A DNA stretch of 64,000 nt, from assembly GCA_942492635.1 (NCBI GenBank), contig CALOFP010000002.1, forward strand, positions 248,001 to 312,000. Reading direction: 5' to 3'. Shown here one piece after another: positions 32,961 to 41,871 of the stretch. The first letter of the stretch is position 1, and each line of letters opens with the position of its first letter. A model generated the notes under the pieces. That model did not search any database. It was given only the letters and a program-made list of their open reading frames with translations, and had not been told where the DNA came from. The DNA comes from CALOFP01 sp942492635 (GTDB lineage Bacteria; UBP6; UBA1177; CALOFP01). The position numbers were made by a program, and so were the translations under genes.

Positions 32961-34424
32961 ATGGGCGGGCGAAAACAGTTGAGGATAGTACTTAGAAATG
33001 TTGGAGTCGTCGATCCTGAATCGATAACCGATTCTCTGAGAGTAGGAGGCTACGAAGCCCTCGGGAAGGTTCTTTCGATGACTCCGGGTGAGGTTGTTGA
33101 GGAAGTTATCAGGAGCGGTCTGCGAGGCAGAGGCGGCGGCGGTTTCCCAACCGGGTTGAAATGGCGTTTCGCTGCAGAAAGTTCGGGAGAGCGGAAGTAT
33201 GTAGTCTGTAATGCGGATGAAGGTGATCCGGGTGCATTTATGGACAGGGCCATATTGGAGGGGGATCCCCACTCCATTGTCGAGGCAATGGCTATTGCAG
33301 GTTACGCTATGGGGGCGAGTGAGGGACGCATCTACGTTCGTGCCGAGTACCCTCTCGCCATAAGACGACTTCAGAAGGCCATGAGTGAGGCTAGAGACTA
33401 CGGGTTGCTGGGGAACAGAATACTGGGAACCGACTTCTCTTTTGATATCGATTTGAAGCTCGGTGCCGGTGCCTTCGTCTGCGGAGAGGAGACCTCCCTT
33501 ATAAATTCCATGCACGGCGAACGAGGAGAACCGAGAACAAGACCTCCGTATCCTACTTCTGTGGGGTACAGAAGATCTCCTACAGCGGTAAACAACGTGG
33601 AAACTTTCGCCAACATTCCTGAAATCATACTCAGGGGCGCGGAGTGGTATAGAAAGATAGGTACGGAAAAATCTTCGGGAACGAAAGTTTTTGCACTTGC
33701 GGGAAAGATCAGAAACGTCGGACTTGTTGAAGTTCCCATGGGGACAACTCTCAGGGAGATGATCTACGATATCGGCGGTGGAATCGAGGGGGGGAAATCC
33801 TTCAAGGCAATCCAGACAGGGGGTCCCTCAGGAGGATTCCTCGGAATCGAACATCTCGATACCCCGATCGACTACGATTCGTTGAGGGAGAAGGGATCGA
33901 TGATGGGATCCGGTGGAATGGTGGTGATGGACGAGGATGACTGTATGGTTGCCGTAAGCAAGTTCTATATGGATTTCGCCGTCGAGGAGAGTTGCGGCAA
34001 GTGTACTCCCTGTAGAATCGGCACAAAAAGGATGCAGGAAATTCTTGGAGCGATTGTCGAAGGAAATGGGGATCCCGGAGATCTTGAAACGCTGCGGGTT
34101 CTGTGTGAAGTTGTGAGGGAGACCTCACTTTGCGGACTCGGGCAGTCGGCTCCAAATCCGATTATCTCGACATTGGATAACTTTCTCAATGAGTATGCTG
34201 CTCACATTATCGAAGGATCTTGCCCGGCGGGCCAGTGCAAGTCCCTTCTTCGATACTATATTCTTGAAGGAAAATGTGTCGGCTGTACAGCGTGTGCCAG
34301 AGTTTGTCCCACAGGGGCAATTACCGGCAAACCGAGAGAGCTTCACGAGCTTGACCAGGGAAAGTGTATAAAGTGCGGAGCCTGCAAAAACGTATGCAGA
34401 TTTAATGCTGTGGAAGTCAGGTAG
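32961..34424 (+). CDS. flavoprotein/diaphorase subunit, NuoF/HndC-like
   Basis: A 487-residue NuoF-family subunit that binds FMN and NAD(P)H. The N-terminus is followed by GRGGGGFPTGLKW, the NAD/FMN-binding ADEGDPGAFMDRAILEGDPH region, GAGAFVCGEETSL, and the 4Fe-4S motif ESCGKCTPCRIGTKR. An additional C-terminal ferredoxin domain has CVGCTACARVCPTGAI and CIKCGACKNVC. The ATG at 32961 (GGGGGT upstream) is preferred to a GTG at 32946 that would overlap the previous stop. It passes electrons between NAD(P)H and the hydrogenase subunit. Confidence 0.9.
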   Translation: MGGRKQLRIVLRNVGVVDPESITDSLRVGGYEALGKVLSMTPGEVVEEVIRSGLRGRGGGGFPTGLKWRFAAESSGERKYVVCNADEGDPGAFMDRAILEGDPHSIVEAMAIAGYAMGASEGRIYVRAEYPLAIRRLQKAMSEARDYGLLGNRILGTDFSFDIDLKLGAGAFVCGEETSLINSMHGERGEPRTRPPYPTSVGYRRSPTAVNNVETFANIPEIILRGAEWYRKIGTEKSSGTKVFALAGKIRNVGLVEVPMGTTLREMIYDIGGGIEGGKSFKAIQTGGPSGGFLGIEHLDTPIDYDSLREKGSMMGSGGMVVMDEDDCMVAVSKFYMDFAVEESCGKCTPCRIGTKRMQEILGAIVEGNGDPGDLETLRVLCEVVRETSLCGLGQSAPNPIISTLDNFLNEYAAHIIEGSCPAGQCKSLLRYYILEGKCVGCTACARVCPTGAITGKPRELHELDQGKCIKCGACKNVCRFNAVEVR

Positions 34425-34434
34425 GGGGATAAAT

Positions 34435-36180
34435 ATGGTTAAAATAATTATGGACGGAATGGAAGTTGAGGCGCAAAGGAGTGAGACCATTCTTGATGTC
34501 TCACTCAGAATGGGAATCGATATTCCCACCCTCTGCCATCTCGATCTTCACGACATCAAGATGGTGAACAGGTCGGCAAGTTGTAGAATCTGCATGGTCC
34601 AGATCGAGGGGCGGGCGAATCTTGCGCCTGCATGCGCGACTCCTGTAGAAGAGGGAATGGTAGTCTGGACAAACAAGGTCAGAGTTTTGAACGCAAGAAA
34701 GGTGGTTCTTGAACTGATGCTGAGCGATCACCCTAAGGATTGTCTTGTGTGTGCAAAATCCGGCAGCTGTGAACTCCAGGATCTCTCCCAGCGACTCGGG
34801 GTCAGGGAGATCACATATGAGGGTGAGCAGTCAAAGTATCGACGGGACTATTCGCCCTCCATCATCAGGGATATGGATAAGTGCATAATGTGCAGAAGAT
34901 GCGAAACAATGTGCAACGAGGTGCAGACAGTCGGAGTCTATTCGGCCGTAAACAGGGGATTCGAGGCGGTGGTGGCCACTCCTTTCGAGATAAATCTTGA
35001 GGATTCGACCTGTACCTACTGCGGGCAGTGTGTATCCGTCTGCCCGGTTGGCGCGCTTGTGGAGAAAGATCACACATGGAGGGTGATAAGGGCTCTTGCA
35101 GATCCGGAAAAAATAGCAATTGTTCAGACGGCGCCGTCCGTCCGTGCGGCTCTTGGCGAAGAGTTCGGAATGGAGCCGGGTACGCTGGTTACCGGGAAGA
35201 TGGTTGCAGTTCTCAGAAAAATGGGATTCGACTACGTTTTCGACACCGATTTTGCGGCGGACATGACGATTCTGGAGGAGGCAAAGGAGCTGGCTGCCCG
35301 TCTGGAAAAGAGAGCTGCCGGAGAGGAGTCCCATCTTCCTATCCTGACATCCTGCTGTCCGGCATGGATTAAGTTTTTCGAACACCACTTTCCTGATCTG
35401 TTGAAGATTCCGTCGACAGTAAAGTCTCCGCAGCAGATGTTCGGTTCCGTCGTGAAACGATACTATGGAGAGAAGCTCGGGGTTGATAGGGATCGGATCG
35501 TTATGGTCTCGGTTATGCCGTGCCTTGCAAAAAAGTACGAGGCTTCCCGTCCGGAATTCAGAGTTGAGGATAATCCCGATGTTGATATATCCATTTCAAC
35601 AAGAGAGCTTGCCCATGTGATAAAGCAGGCCAACATAAGATTTGATGAAGTCGAGGATGAGGATTTCGACAGACCCTTCGGAGAATCGACAGGAGCAGGA
35701 GTAATTTTCGGAACGACGGGAGGAGTCATCGAGGCAGCCATAAGAACCGCTCACGAACTACTTTGCGGAGAGAAGGTGGAGCGGATTGAATATTCGGAAC
35801 TGAGAGGAATGGAGGGGGTGAGGAGCTCGGAGGTGGATCTCGGATGTATGACGTTGAAGGTAGGAATAGCTCACGGACTCGGAAATGCCAGAAAGCTCCT
35901 GGAGGATATCCGCTCAGGTAAAAGCAGATTCGATGCGATAGAGATCATGGCCTGTCCCGGCGGCTGTATCGGAGGCGGCGGTCAGCCCTACAGCCGCGGT
36001 GATCTGCAGATCATCAAGAAGAGGGCGGAGGCGATATACAGTGAAGATCGCTCTAAACGTTTTAGAAAATCCCATGAGAACCGGGAGATGCAGCAGATTT
36101 ACGAACTCTACTTTGGGGAAGATGAAAAAGCCGCTCACGATCTGATTCATACAAGATATTTTCAAAGGGAGAAGGTGTAG
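34435..36180 (+). CDS. hydA: [FeFe] hydrogenase catalytic subunit (HndD/group A type)
   Basis: A 581-residue [FeFe] hydrogenase that makes or consumes H2 in the cytoplasm. Domains in order: 2Fe-2S ferredoxin (C34, C50, C53, C67), His-ligated 4Fe-4S (H99, C103, C106, C112), two 4Fe-4S motifs (C150/153/156/160 and C193/196/199/203), the H-cluster domain with TSCCPAW (C307), MPCLAKKYEA (C363) and MACPGGCIGGGGQP, and a C-terminal small-subunit-like stretch. The set with NuoE- and NuoF-like subunits is that of NAD(P)-linked, possibly electron-bifurcating, hydrogenases. The ATG at 34435 has GTAGGGGGAT upstream. HydE for its maturation is at 9277. Confidence 0.95.
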   Translation: MVKIIMDGMEVEAQRSETILDVSLRMGIDIPTLCHLDLHDIKMVNRSASCRICMVQIEGRANLAPACATPVEEGMVVWTNKVRVLNARKVVLELMLSDHPKDCLVCAKSGSCELQDLSQRLGVREITYEGEQSKYRRDYSPSIIRDMDKCIMCRRCETMCNEVQTVGVYSAVNRGFEAVVATPFEINLEDSTCTYCGQCVSVCPVGALVEKDHTWRVIRALADPEKIAIVQTAPSVRAALGEEFGMEPGTLVTGKMVAVLRKMGFDYVFDTDFAADMTILEEAKELAARLEKRAAGEESHLPILTSCCPAWIKFFEHHFPDLLKIPSTVKSPQQMFGSVVKRYYGEKLGVDRDRIVMVSVMPCLAKKYEASRPEFRVEDNPDVDISISTRELAHVIKQANIRFDEVEDEDFDRPFGESTGAGVIFGTTGGVIEAAIRTAHELLCGEKVERIEYSELRGMEGVRSSEVDLGCMTLKVGIAHGLGNARKLLEDIRSGKSRFDAIEIMACPGGCIGGGGQPYSRGDLQIIKKRAEAIYSEDRSKRFRKSHENREMQQIYELYFGEDEKAAHDLIHTRYFQREKV

Positions 36181-36600
36181 TCAGGCAGTTATGGATTTGA
36201 AAAGTCATCGCTCGTTACGGAACCTGTGTGTTCGGCTAAAACAGCAGTGAATTCATAGATATAGATAAGGTGGTTGCCTGGAGTATGAAATGAAATTCTT
36301 CTCGAACCTTCGATTTTTATCTTAATCCGGGATTGTAAAAGTGTTCCATGATTTGATGCTTTGGTGAGTTATACCGTTCGATTCCGTGTGAACAGCTGTA
36401 CTGATCAGAGAAAAATGAAAACAGGTGGATCGCTAAGTGGAAAGGCTGAGAATTACGGTACGTCTATTTAGGTATGCTGAACAGAAACACGTGCGGCGGT
36501 CCCCTCATCTCTTATCAGATTGATCCTCGACAGGAATGTGACTGGGTAGGTCGAGTAATAGAGCTTCTCTCAACGATCCTATGTCAATAATGCATGTCAT
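36181..36600. other. intergenic region, no gene seen
   Basis: About 420 bases after the hydrogenase operon without a credible reading frame, tRNA or obvious terminator. Composition is close to the surroundings. The regulatory sites of the T2SS promoter begin at 36601. Confidence 0.5.
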
Positions 36601-36603
36601 TCT

Positions 36604-36633
36604 GGCAAAGATGCCGTTCTGGCAAGAGTTGCC
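36604..36633 (+). promoter_or_regulatory. two tandem dyads, possible enhancer-binding sites
   Basis: GGCA-N4-TGCC (36604-36615) and GGCAA-N3-TTGCC (36621-36633) are both preceded by TTCTGGCAA-type repeats. Their centres are about 17 bases apart, roughly 65-90 bases upstream of the predicted start, a normal distance for sigma-54 enhancer-binding proteins. Confidence 0.5.
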
Positions 36634-36670
36634 CGGATGTTAACTTGCCGAAAAGATTCTTCGGAAGGCG

Positions 36671-36686
36671 TGGCACGTAAATTGCT
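36671..36686 (+). promoter_or_regulatory. sigma-54 promoter of the T2SS operon
   Basis: TGGCAC-N5-TTGCT matches the -24/-12 consensus exactly (GG at 36672-36673, GC at 36684-36685, 10 bases between). Transcription would start near 36697, 32 bases before gspC. Confidence 0.85.
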
Positions 36687-36728
36687 ATAAAAGAGACAGT
36701 TTTTTGTTTTTTAGAGGATGGACCCGGT

Positions 36729-37691
36729 ATGAAAAGCAGGAATATATTGAAGCTCGCGCTCTTTTTTTCTATTACATTTTTTACATTTGCGGCGGCAGTT
36801 TTTCTTATATCTCTGGCTGTAGAGGGAAAGTCGACTTTCTCGGCGGCACCCCCCAAGAAAAAAGCGGCAGGAGTCTCTGCTGAGGAGCAAAGACTTCTCA
36901 ATTACGGCAGTGAGAAGGAGAGTATCGGGAACGCCAATGTTTTTGATCCGGAAAACAGAGTTATTGCCTTCACTGAGGTTGCTGTGGGGGTTCGCACAGA
37001 AGGGGAGAAGAGCGAAAAGGCAACAGTCGAGGACATATCTTTCTATCTTGATAATCCTGGCAAGTGTCCCCTTCTGCAGGATTTCCAGCTTGCAGGGACA
37101 GCCCAGGCAATTCCCGAGAGCGACTCCTCCGTAACCGTTTCCAAAGCTCGAGGGAAGGAGGCCGGGAGTGTCGTTGCCACAATGGGAGAAGAGGTTGATG
37201 AGGGTGTCATCGTAGTCGGAATCCGCAGGCATCTGGCGGTATTTCAGACAAGGAGCGGATTAAAGTGTCTCGGCGAGGGTGTAGGAACGGATAAGGGCGG
37301 CAGCGTGAAACGACCTGCCAAGTCATCCTTTGTCAAGAAAGATACCGGGGCAGAGGATGTCAACATTCGAAAAATCGGAGACAATACCTATGCCATAAGT
37401 CGTCAGGAGATCAACAAGGCTACAACGAATCTTACCTCGCTGGCCTCCCAGGCTCGCATAGTTCCCTCAAGAAAGCACAACGGATTCAAGATTTACTCCA
37501 TACGACAAGGCAGTCTCTATCGCAAGATCGGGTTGCAGAACGGAGACGTCATCAAGAGTATAAACGGGGTTGAGCTTTCAAGTCCCGATAAGGCGCTGCA
37601 GGCTTATCAGAGGCTTCGTAACGCCGAGAGACTTTCGCTGGATATTATTCGGCGCGGCAAGAAAGAGACAATGGAATACATAATTGAATAA
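36729..37691 (+). CDS. gspC: type II secretion protein GspC
   Basis: A 320-residue inner-membrane protein of the T2SS. An N-terminal helix (LKLALFFSITFFTFAAAVFLI), a periplasmic homology region, and a C-terminal PDZ-like domain (NGFKIYSIRQGSLYRKIGLQNGD-type stretch with INGVELSSPDKAL) follow the usual layout. GspC connects the inner platform to secretin GspD. It is the first gene of the operon behind the sigma-54 promoter. Confidence 0.88.
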   Translation: MKSRNILKLALFFSITFFTFAAAVFLISLAVEGKSTFSAAPPKKKAAGVSAEEQRLLNYGSEKESIGNANVFDPENRVIAFTEVAVGVRTEGEKSEKATVEDISFYLDNPGKCPLLQDFQLAGTAQAIPESDSSVTVSKARGKEAGSVVATMGEEVDEGVIVVGIRRHLAVFQTRSGLKCLGEGVGTDKGGSVKRPAKSSFVKKDTGAEDVNIRKIGDNTYAISRQEINKATTNLTSLASQARIVPSRKHNGFKIYSIRQGSLYRKIGLQNGDVIKSINGVELSSPDKALQAYQRLRNAERLSLDIIRRGKKETMEYIIE

Positions 37692-37702
37692 GGGAGAAGT
37701 CG

Positions 37703-40180
37703 GTGAAAAGGAGTGTTTTTGTATTACTTCTGATTTTCTTTTCCACACTGGGTGCGGATCCGAAACTGAATGTAAAGGTTCCTCTAACCTTTAATAAGAA
37801 GATAGTAAAGCCGGATGTTTCGCGGCTGAAAGATGTCAAGAAGGACATGTTTAAATCTTCCAAGGAAAAGAAGAAGGAGAAGTCGGAAAAGAAGAAGACT
37901 GTGAGTAAACCACAGGAGAATCGGCCGACGATGACAAGGCCCGAGACTGCACTTGTGGCGCCTGAAAGAGATTCTGATGCGAGTAAGACAATTGTGGTGG
38001 AGCAGAAGCACACAAAGCCTCTCAAACGTTCCACCAAGGTTTACCTCGACTTCCCCGATACGCCGCTTATAGATGTGATAAAGTGGTTCAGTGAGAAGAC
38101 AGGAAGGAACTTTATTGTCCAGCAGAGACTTGCAAAGGGCAAGGTGAACATCATGTCTCCCAATCCGGTTACAATCGGTGAAGCCTACCGTACCTTTCTC
38201 ACCATGCTTTCGATGAACAACGTTTCAGTTGTACAGGACGGCAAGTACACACTAATAATGAGTGAAAAGGAAGTGATCAGTACCAAGATAACATGGTATG
38301 ACGGTAACAAGATTCCCAATCTCTTCAAGATGGCGGCTACCGTTCTCAAGCTTGAACATGCCGATGCGAAGGAGGTGGACAAGGTACTGAAGATCTTCCG
38401 GGACAAAGGTGGTACATCCTACGTCTACGATGATAAGACACTTATCCTCGTAGACTACGCTGCAAATCTCAGACAGCTTCTTTCGATTGTTCGTCAGCTT
38501 GATACACCCAGCGAGTCCGACCAGGTAAAGCTCCACTTTCTCAGGCTTCACCACATGGCTCCCACAGACGCCAAGAAGCTGATCGACGACATATTCAAGG
38601 ACTACAAAAAGAAGCAGTCGAGCAGGTCCAAGTCTTCAACGGTTCCCTCTCTTGCAGGTATTGCAGGGCGCAGGGGTGATAAGAGTCCTTCAAAGAAGAG
38701 TAATGCCTCAGTTTCGGAAGATGAGGCTTCACTTAGCGAACTCTACATGCACATCGTTGCCGACGACCGTTCGGAGCAGCTTGTCGTTCTCTGCAACAAG
38801 AGCACGTTCGCCCTTCTGCTTCAGATTGTAAACAGAATCGACCAGGAGGTTGAGGGTGAAGGTGAAATCCATGTCGTCGCCCTCCAGAATGCCAAGGCGA
38901 AGGATATGGTGCAGACTCTTACCAAAGTTTCCAGAAGCAAGCAGGGTCGTGGCAAGCAGAAGGGAACGGCGGTTTTCGAGGGAGATGTGCAGATTTCGGA
39001 AAACGAGGCGACCAACTCTCTCGTAATCGTGAGTTCCTATCGCGACTTCAGGAATCTCAGAAAGGTGATACGAAAGCTGGATGTTCGTCGTAAGCAGGTC
39101 TATGTTGAGGCAGCCATTCTCGAGGTAAAGGTGGACGACAACCTTGAATACGGTCTCAATTTCGCATCCGGCGGTTTTACACAGAAAATCGGCGATGAGA
39201 GGGTTCCCATTTTTTTCGGCAAGTCATTTGCCAACGCCACACCAGGATTGATGGCCGGAATGCTAGGCAGCACCCTGGAGGGAACCGAAAAGGTTCCGGG
39301 ACTGGGAGCCATTGGTGGAGTTCCGTCTCTGGGAGTCATGCTCAACGCGATGAGGACCGATTCCAATATCAACGTACGCTCGACGCCTCACATTACAACA
39401 ACGGATAACGAAGAGGCCGAGATCGTCGTGGGTGATACGATCCCCTTTCCTTCGGGAAATATTATAAACAACGCCTCCGGAAGCCAGATTACCTACAAGA
39501 GGGAAGATGTTGCTCTGAAGCTTAAGATAAAGCCTCAGGTTAACGAGAACGGCTATATGACACTTGAAGTAAGTCAGGAGGTGACGGAACTGGGGCCGAT
39601 GACAGAATTCGGTTTTACGACTTCGAAACGTTCTGCAAAAACAACGATTAATGCGGAGGACGAGCAGACTGTCGTTATCGGTGGTCTCATGAAGGATATC
39701 GAGACAGAGACAGAGAACAAGGTACCTGTTCTGGGAGATATTCCCATTCTCGGTAATCTCTTCAAATATACGAAGAAGTCCAAGCAGAAGGTCAACCTTC
39801 TTATTATCCTGACACCTCACATTATTGTAACTAAAGGTGATTTTGCCAGGATACATGAAAGGAAGATGCGTGAGAGAAAGGAGTTCGCCAAGAAGTTCTA
39901 CGGAAAACTCAGGGACTACGAAAGTGCGGTCATGATTGAAAAGAAGAGAGGCTTCCTCCTTTCGGTCGCAAGAAAGCTTGACGACAGAAAGCAGGAACTC
40001 GAGGAGGAGATCGACAGAAAGAACCGCAGCAAGAAAAAGAGAGCCCTCATGATCGATCCGGACGGAAAAGAGACTGAAGTGGAGATCGATAAGGATGGAA
40101 AGACAAATCTTGAAGAGCTGGATGAGGAAGAGGACACTCTTCAGGAGTCGGTTCCCGTTCTTGAAGGAGATGATGAATGA
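37703..40180 (+). CDS. gspD: type II secretion secretin GspD
   Basis: An 825-residue outer-membrane secretin with a signal peptide (MKRSVFVLLLIFFSTLGA). A Lys-rich spacer (about 35-90) precedes N0 (VYLDFPDTPLIDVIKWFSEK) and N1-N3 domains; the secretin domain (about 440-720) has NVRSTPHITTTDNEEAEIVVG and VPVLGDIPILGNLFKYTKK. After it comes an unusually charged C-terminal tail of about 100 residues. The start is GTG with AGGGAG upstream. It overlaps gspE by 4 bases. Confidence 0.94.
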   Translation: MKRSVFVLLLIFFSTLGADPKLNVKVPLTFNKKIVKPDVSRLKDVKKDMFKSSKEKKKEKSEKKKTVSKPQENRPTMTRPETALVAPERDSDASKTIVVEQKHTKPLKRSTKVYLDFPDTPLIDVIKWFSEKTGRNFIVQQRLAKGKVNIMSPNPVTIGEAYRTFLTMLSMNNVSVVQDGKYTLIMSEKEVISTKITWYDGNKIPNLFKMAATVLKLEHADAKEVDKVLKIFRDKGGTSYVYDDKTLILVDYAANLRQLLSIVRQLDTPSESDQVKLHFLRLHHMAPTDAKKLIDDIFKDYKKKQSSRSKSSTVPSLAGIAGRRGDKSPSKKSNASVSEDEASLSELYMHIVADDRSEQLVVLCNKSTFALLLQIVNRIDQEVEGEGEIHVVALQNAKAKDMVQTLTKVSRSKQGRGKQKGTAVFEGDVQISENEATNSLVIVSSYRDFRNLRKVIRKLDVRRKQVYVEAAILEVKVDDNLEYGLNFASGGFTQKIGDERVPIFFGKSFANATPGLMAGMLGSTLEGTEKVPGLGAIGGVPSLGVMLNAMRTDSNINVRSTPHITTTDNEEAEIVVGDTIPFPSGNIINNASGSQITYKREDVALKLKIKPQVNENGYMTLEVSQEVTELGPMTEFGFTTSKRSAKTTINAEDEQTVVIGGLMKDIETETENKVPVLGDIPILGNLFKYTKKSKQKVNLLIILTPHIIVTKGDFARIHERKMRERKEFAKKFYGKLRDYESAVMIEKKRGFLLSVARKLDDRKQELEEEIDRKNRSKKKRALMIDPDGKETEVEIDKDGKTNLEELDEEEDTLQESVPVLEGDDE

Positions 40181-41868
40181 GAAAAAGGGTAGGAGAGCTT
40201 CTTCTTGAGATGTACCCACGCGTGAGTCAGGAAAAGATAGATAAGGCTTTCCGGGCTCAGAGTGAAGGCGATGAGCGCAAACTTGGGGAGATACTTGTCG
40301 ACAACGAGGATCTTGCACTAGAGCAGCTTCTCAACGTTCTTGCAGTTCAGAACGGAATGAAAGTGGCCTCCGAGGCGGATCTTAAAAAGCAGCAGATCCC
40401 TGTTCTCGCCCAGTACCCCATATTTCTTGCGAAGAAGTACGGCGTTCTTCCTCTCTACGAGGACGACGGCAGACTCGTTGTTGTAACATCAAATATCGAT
40501 GAGCTCTACTTCATACTTAACAAGCTCTATCTTGTTTACTCTATGGATGTTGAACCTCTCCTGATAGAGGAGGAGCGGCTGACATCCCTCATAAACGGTT
40601 CATACAGCAAACTGGATACGACGGACAGCGGGTTGAACGCGGAGGAGTTTAAGGAGATGGAGGAGGAGGATACGTCCCTTCCCGACCTTATCGACTCCAA
40701 CGACGACGCGCCCATCATCCAGTTTGTGAACAATATGATTCTCAAGGCGGTAAAAGACAGAAGTTCCGATATTCACTTCGAATCCTTTGAGGACGAGATG
40801 CTGGTGAGGTTCAGAAAAGACGGTAAGCTATACCAGATTTCGCGTGTTCCGAAGGCCGCCCAGTCAGGACTTATAACCAGAATCAAGATTATGGGAAGGC
40901 TCAACATTTCGGAAAAACGTCTTCCCCAGGACGGCAACATAAAGTTGAAGATTGCCGGAAACGACATAGATCTTCGTCTTTCCACTCTCCCGTCTGTTCA
41001 CGGAGAATCTGTCGTTCTGCGTATTCTGGATAAGACATCCCAGCAGCTTTCCCTGGACAATTCGGGATTCACCCAGAGAGACCTTGCGATGATGAGAAAG
41101 CTTATCCGCAAAAAACACGGAATCTTTCTCGTTACCGGACCTACAGGTAGTGGAAAAACGACGACTCTCTACTCTGCGATGACCGAGATCAACTCTCCTG
41201 ATGTGAAGATCATCACCGAGGAGGATCCGGTTGAGTACCAGTTGAAGGGGATAAACCAGATCCACATCAATCCCAAGATAGGACTCACTTTCGCGAGCGG
41301 TCTTCGGTCAATCCTTCGTCAGGACCCCGACATCATAATGGTGGGAGAGATCAGGGACAAGGAGACGGCTCAGATAGCCATCGAGGCCTCCCTTACGGGT
41401 CACCTTGTTTTCTCTACTCTTCATACAAACGATGCTCCCTCCGCGTTTACCCGTCTTGTGGATATGGGTATCGAGCCATTTCTCATATCTTCCACTATCC
41501 TGGGAGTTCTCGCACAGCGACTTATCAGAAGGCTATGTCCGCACTGCAAGGAAGCCTACCATCCTGAAAGACCGATTCTGGAAGAGATGGGACTCAACCC
41601 GGACGAGTACGCCGATCACACATTCTACCGCGCAGTAGGCTGTGACGAGTGTGCCGCTACCGGATACCAGGGACGTATGGGAATTTTCGAGCTTCTGATT
41701 GTGGACGACGAAATAAGGAAGGACATCATAAACAGAAAGTCATCGACCGAAATCAGGAAAACCGCTTCAAGAGGAGGAATGCTGACTCTCCGCGAGGACG
41801 GTGCCATGAAAGCGGTCAGGGGACTCACATCGCCGGATGAGGTTCTCGTAAGGACACAGGAGGAGTAG
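40177..41868 (+). CDS. gspE: type II secretion ATPase GspE
   Basis: A 563-residue hexameric ATPase on the cytoplasmic side that powers the pseudopilus. The GspE-N domain (KLGEILVDNEDLALEQLLNVL at about 34-55), Walker A GPTGSGKTTTLYSA, Asp and Walker B boxes in IIMVGEIRDKETAQIA, His box FSTLHTNDA, and a zinc-binding tetracysteine (CPHC...CDEC) are all present. It begins inside the gspD stop (ATGA). Confidence 0.97.
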   Translation: MRKRVGELLLEMYPRVSQEKIDKAFRAQSEGDERKLGEILVDNEDLALEQLLNVLAVQNGMKVASEADLKKQQIPVLAQYPIFLAKKYGVLPLYEDDGRLVVVTSNIDELYFILNKLYLVYSMDVEPLLIEEERLTSLINGSYSKLDTTDSGLNAEEFKEMEEEDTSLPDLIDSNDDAPIIQFVNNMILKAVKDRSSDIHFESFEDEMLVRFRKDGKLYQISRVPKAAQSGLITRIKIMGRLNISEKRLPQDGNIKLKIAGNDIDLRLSTLPSVHGESVVLRILDKTSQQLSLDNSGFTQRDLAMMRKLIRKKHGIFLVTGPTGSGKTTTLYSAMTEINSPDVKIITEEDPVEYQLKGINQIHINPKIGLTFASGLRSILRQDPDIIMVGEIRDKETAQIAIEASLTGHLVFSTLHTNDAPSAFTRLVDMGIEPFLISSTILGVLAQRLIRRLCPHCKEAYHPERPILEEMGLNPDEYADHTFYRAVGCDECAATGYQGRMGIFELLIVDDEIRKDIINRKSSTEIRKTASRGGMLTLREDGAMKAVRGLTSPDEVLVRTQEE

Positions 41869-41871
41869 AGA

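Noticed and set aside
39263..40318. A 351-codon frame antisense to gspD
   Set aside because: A shadow of gspD and the start of gspE; no Shine-Dalgarno or motif.
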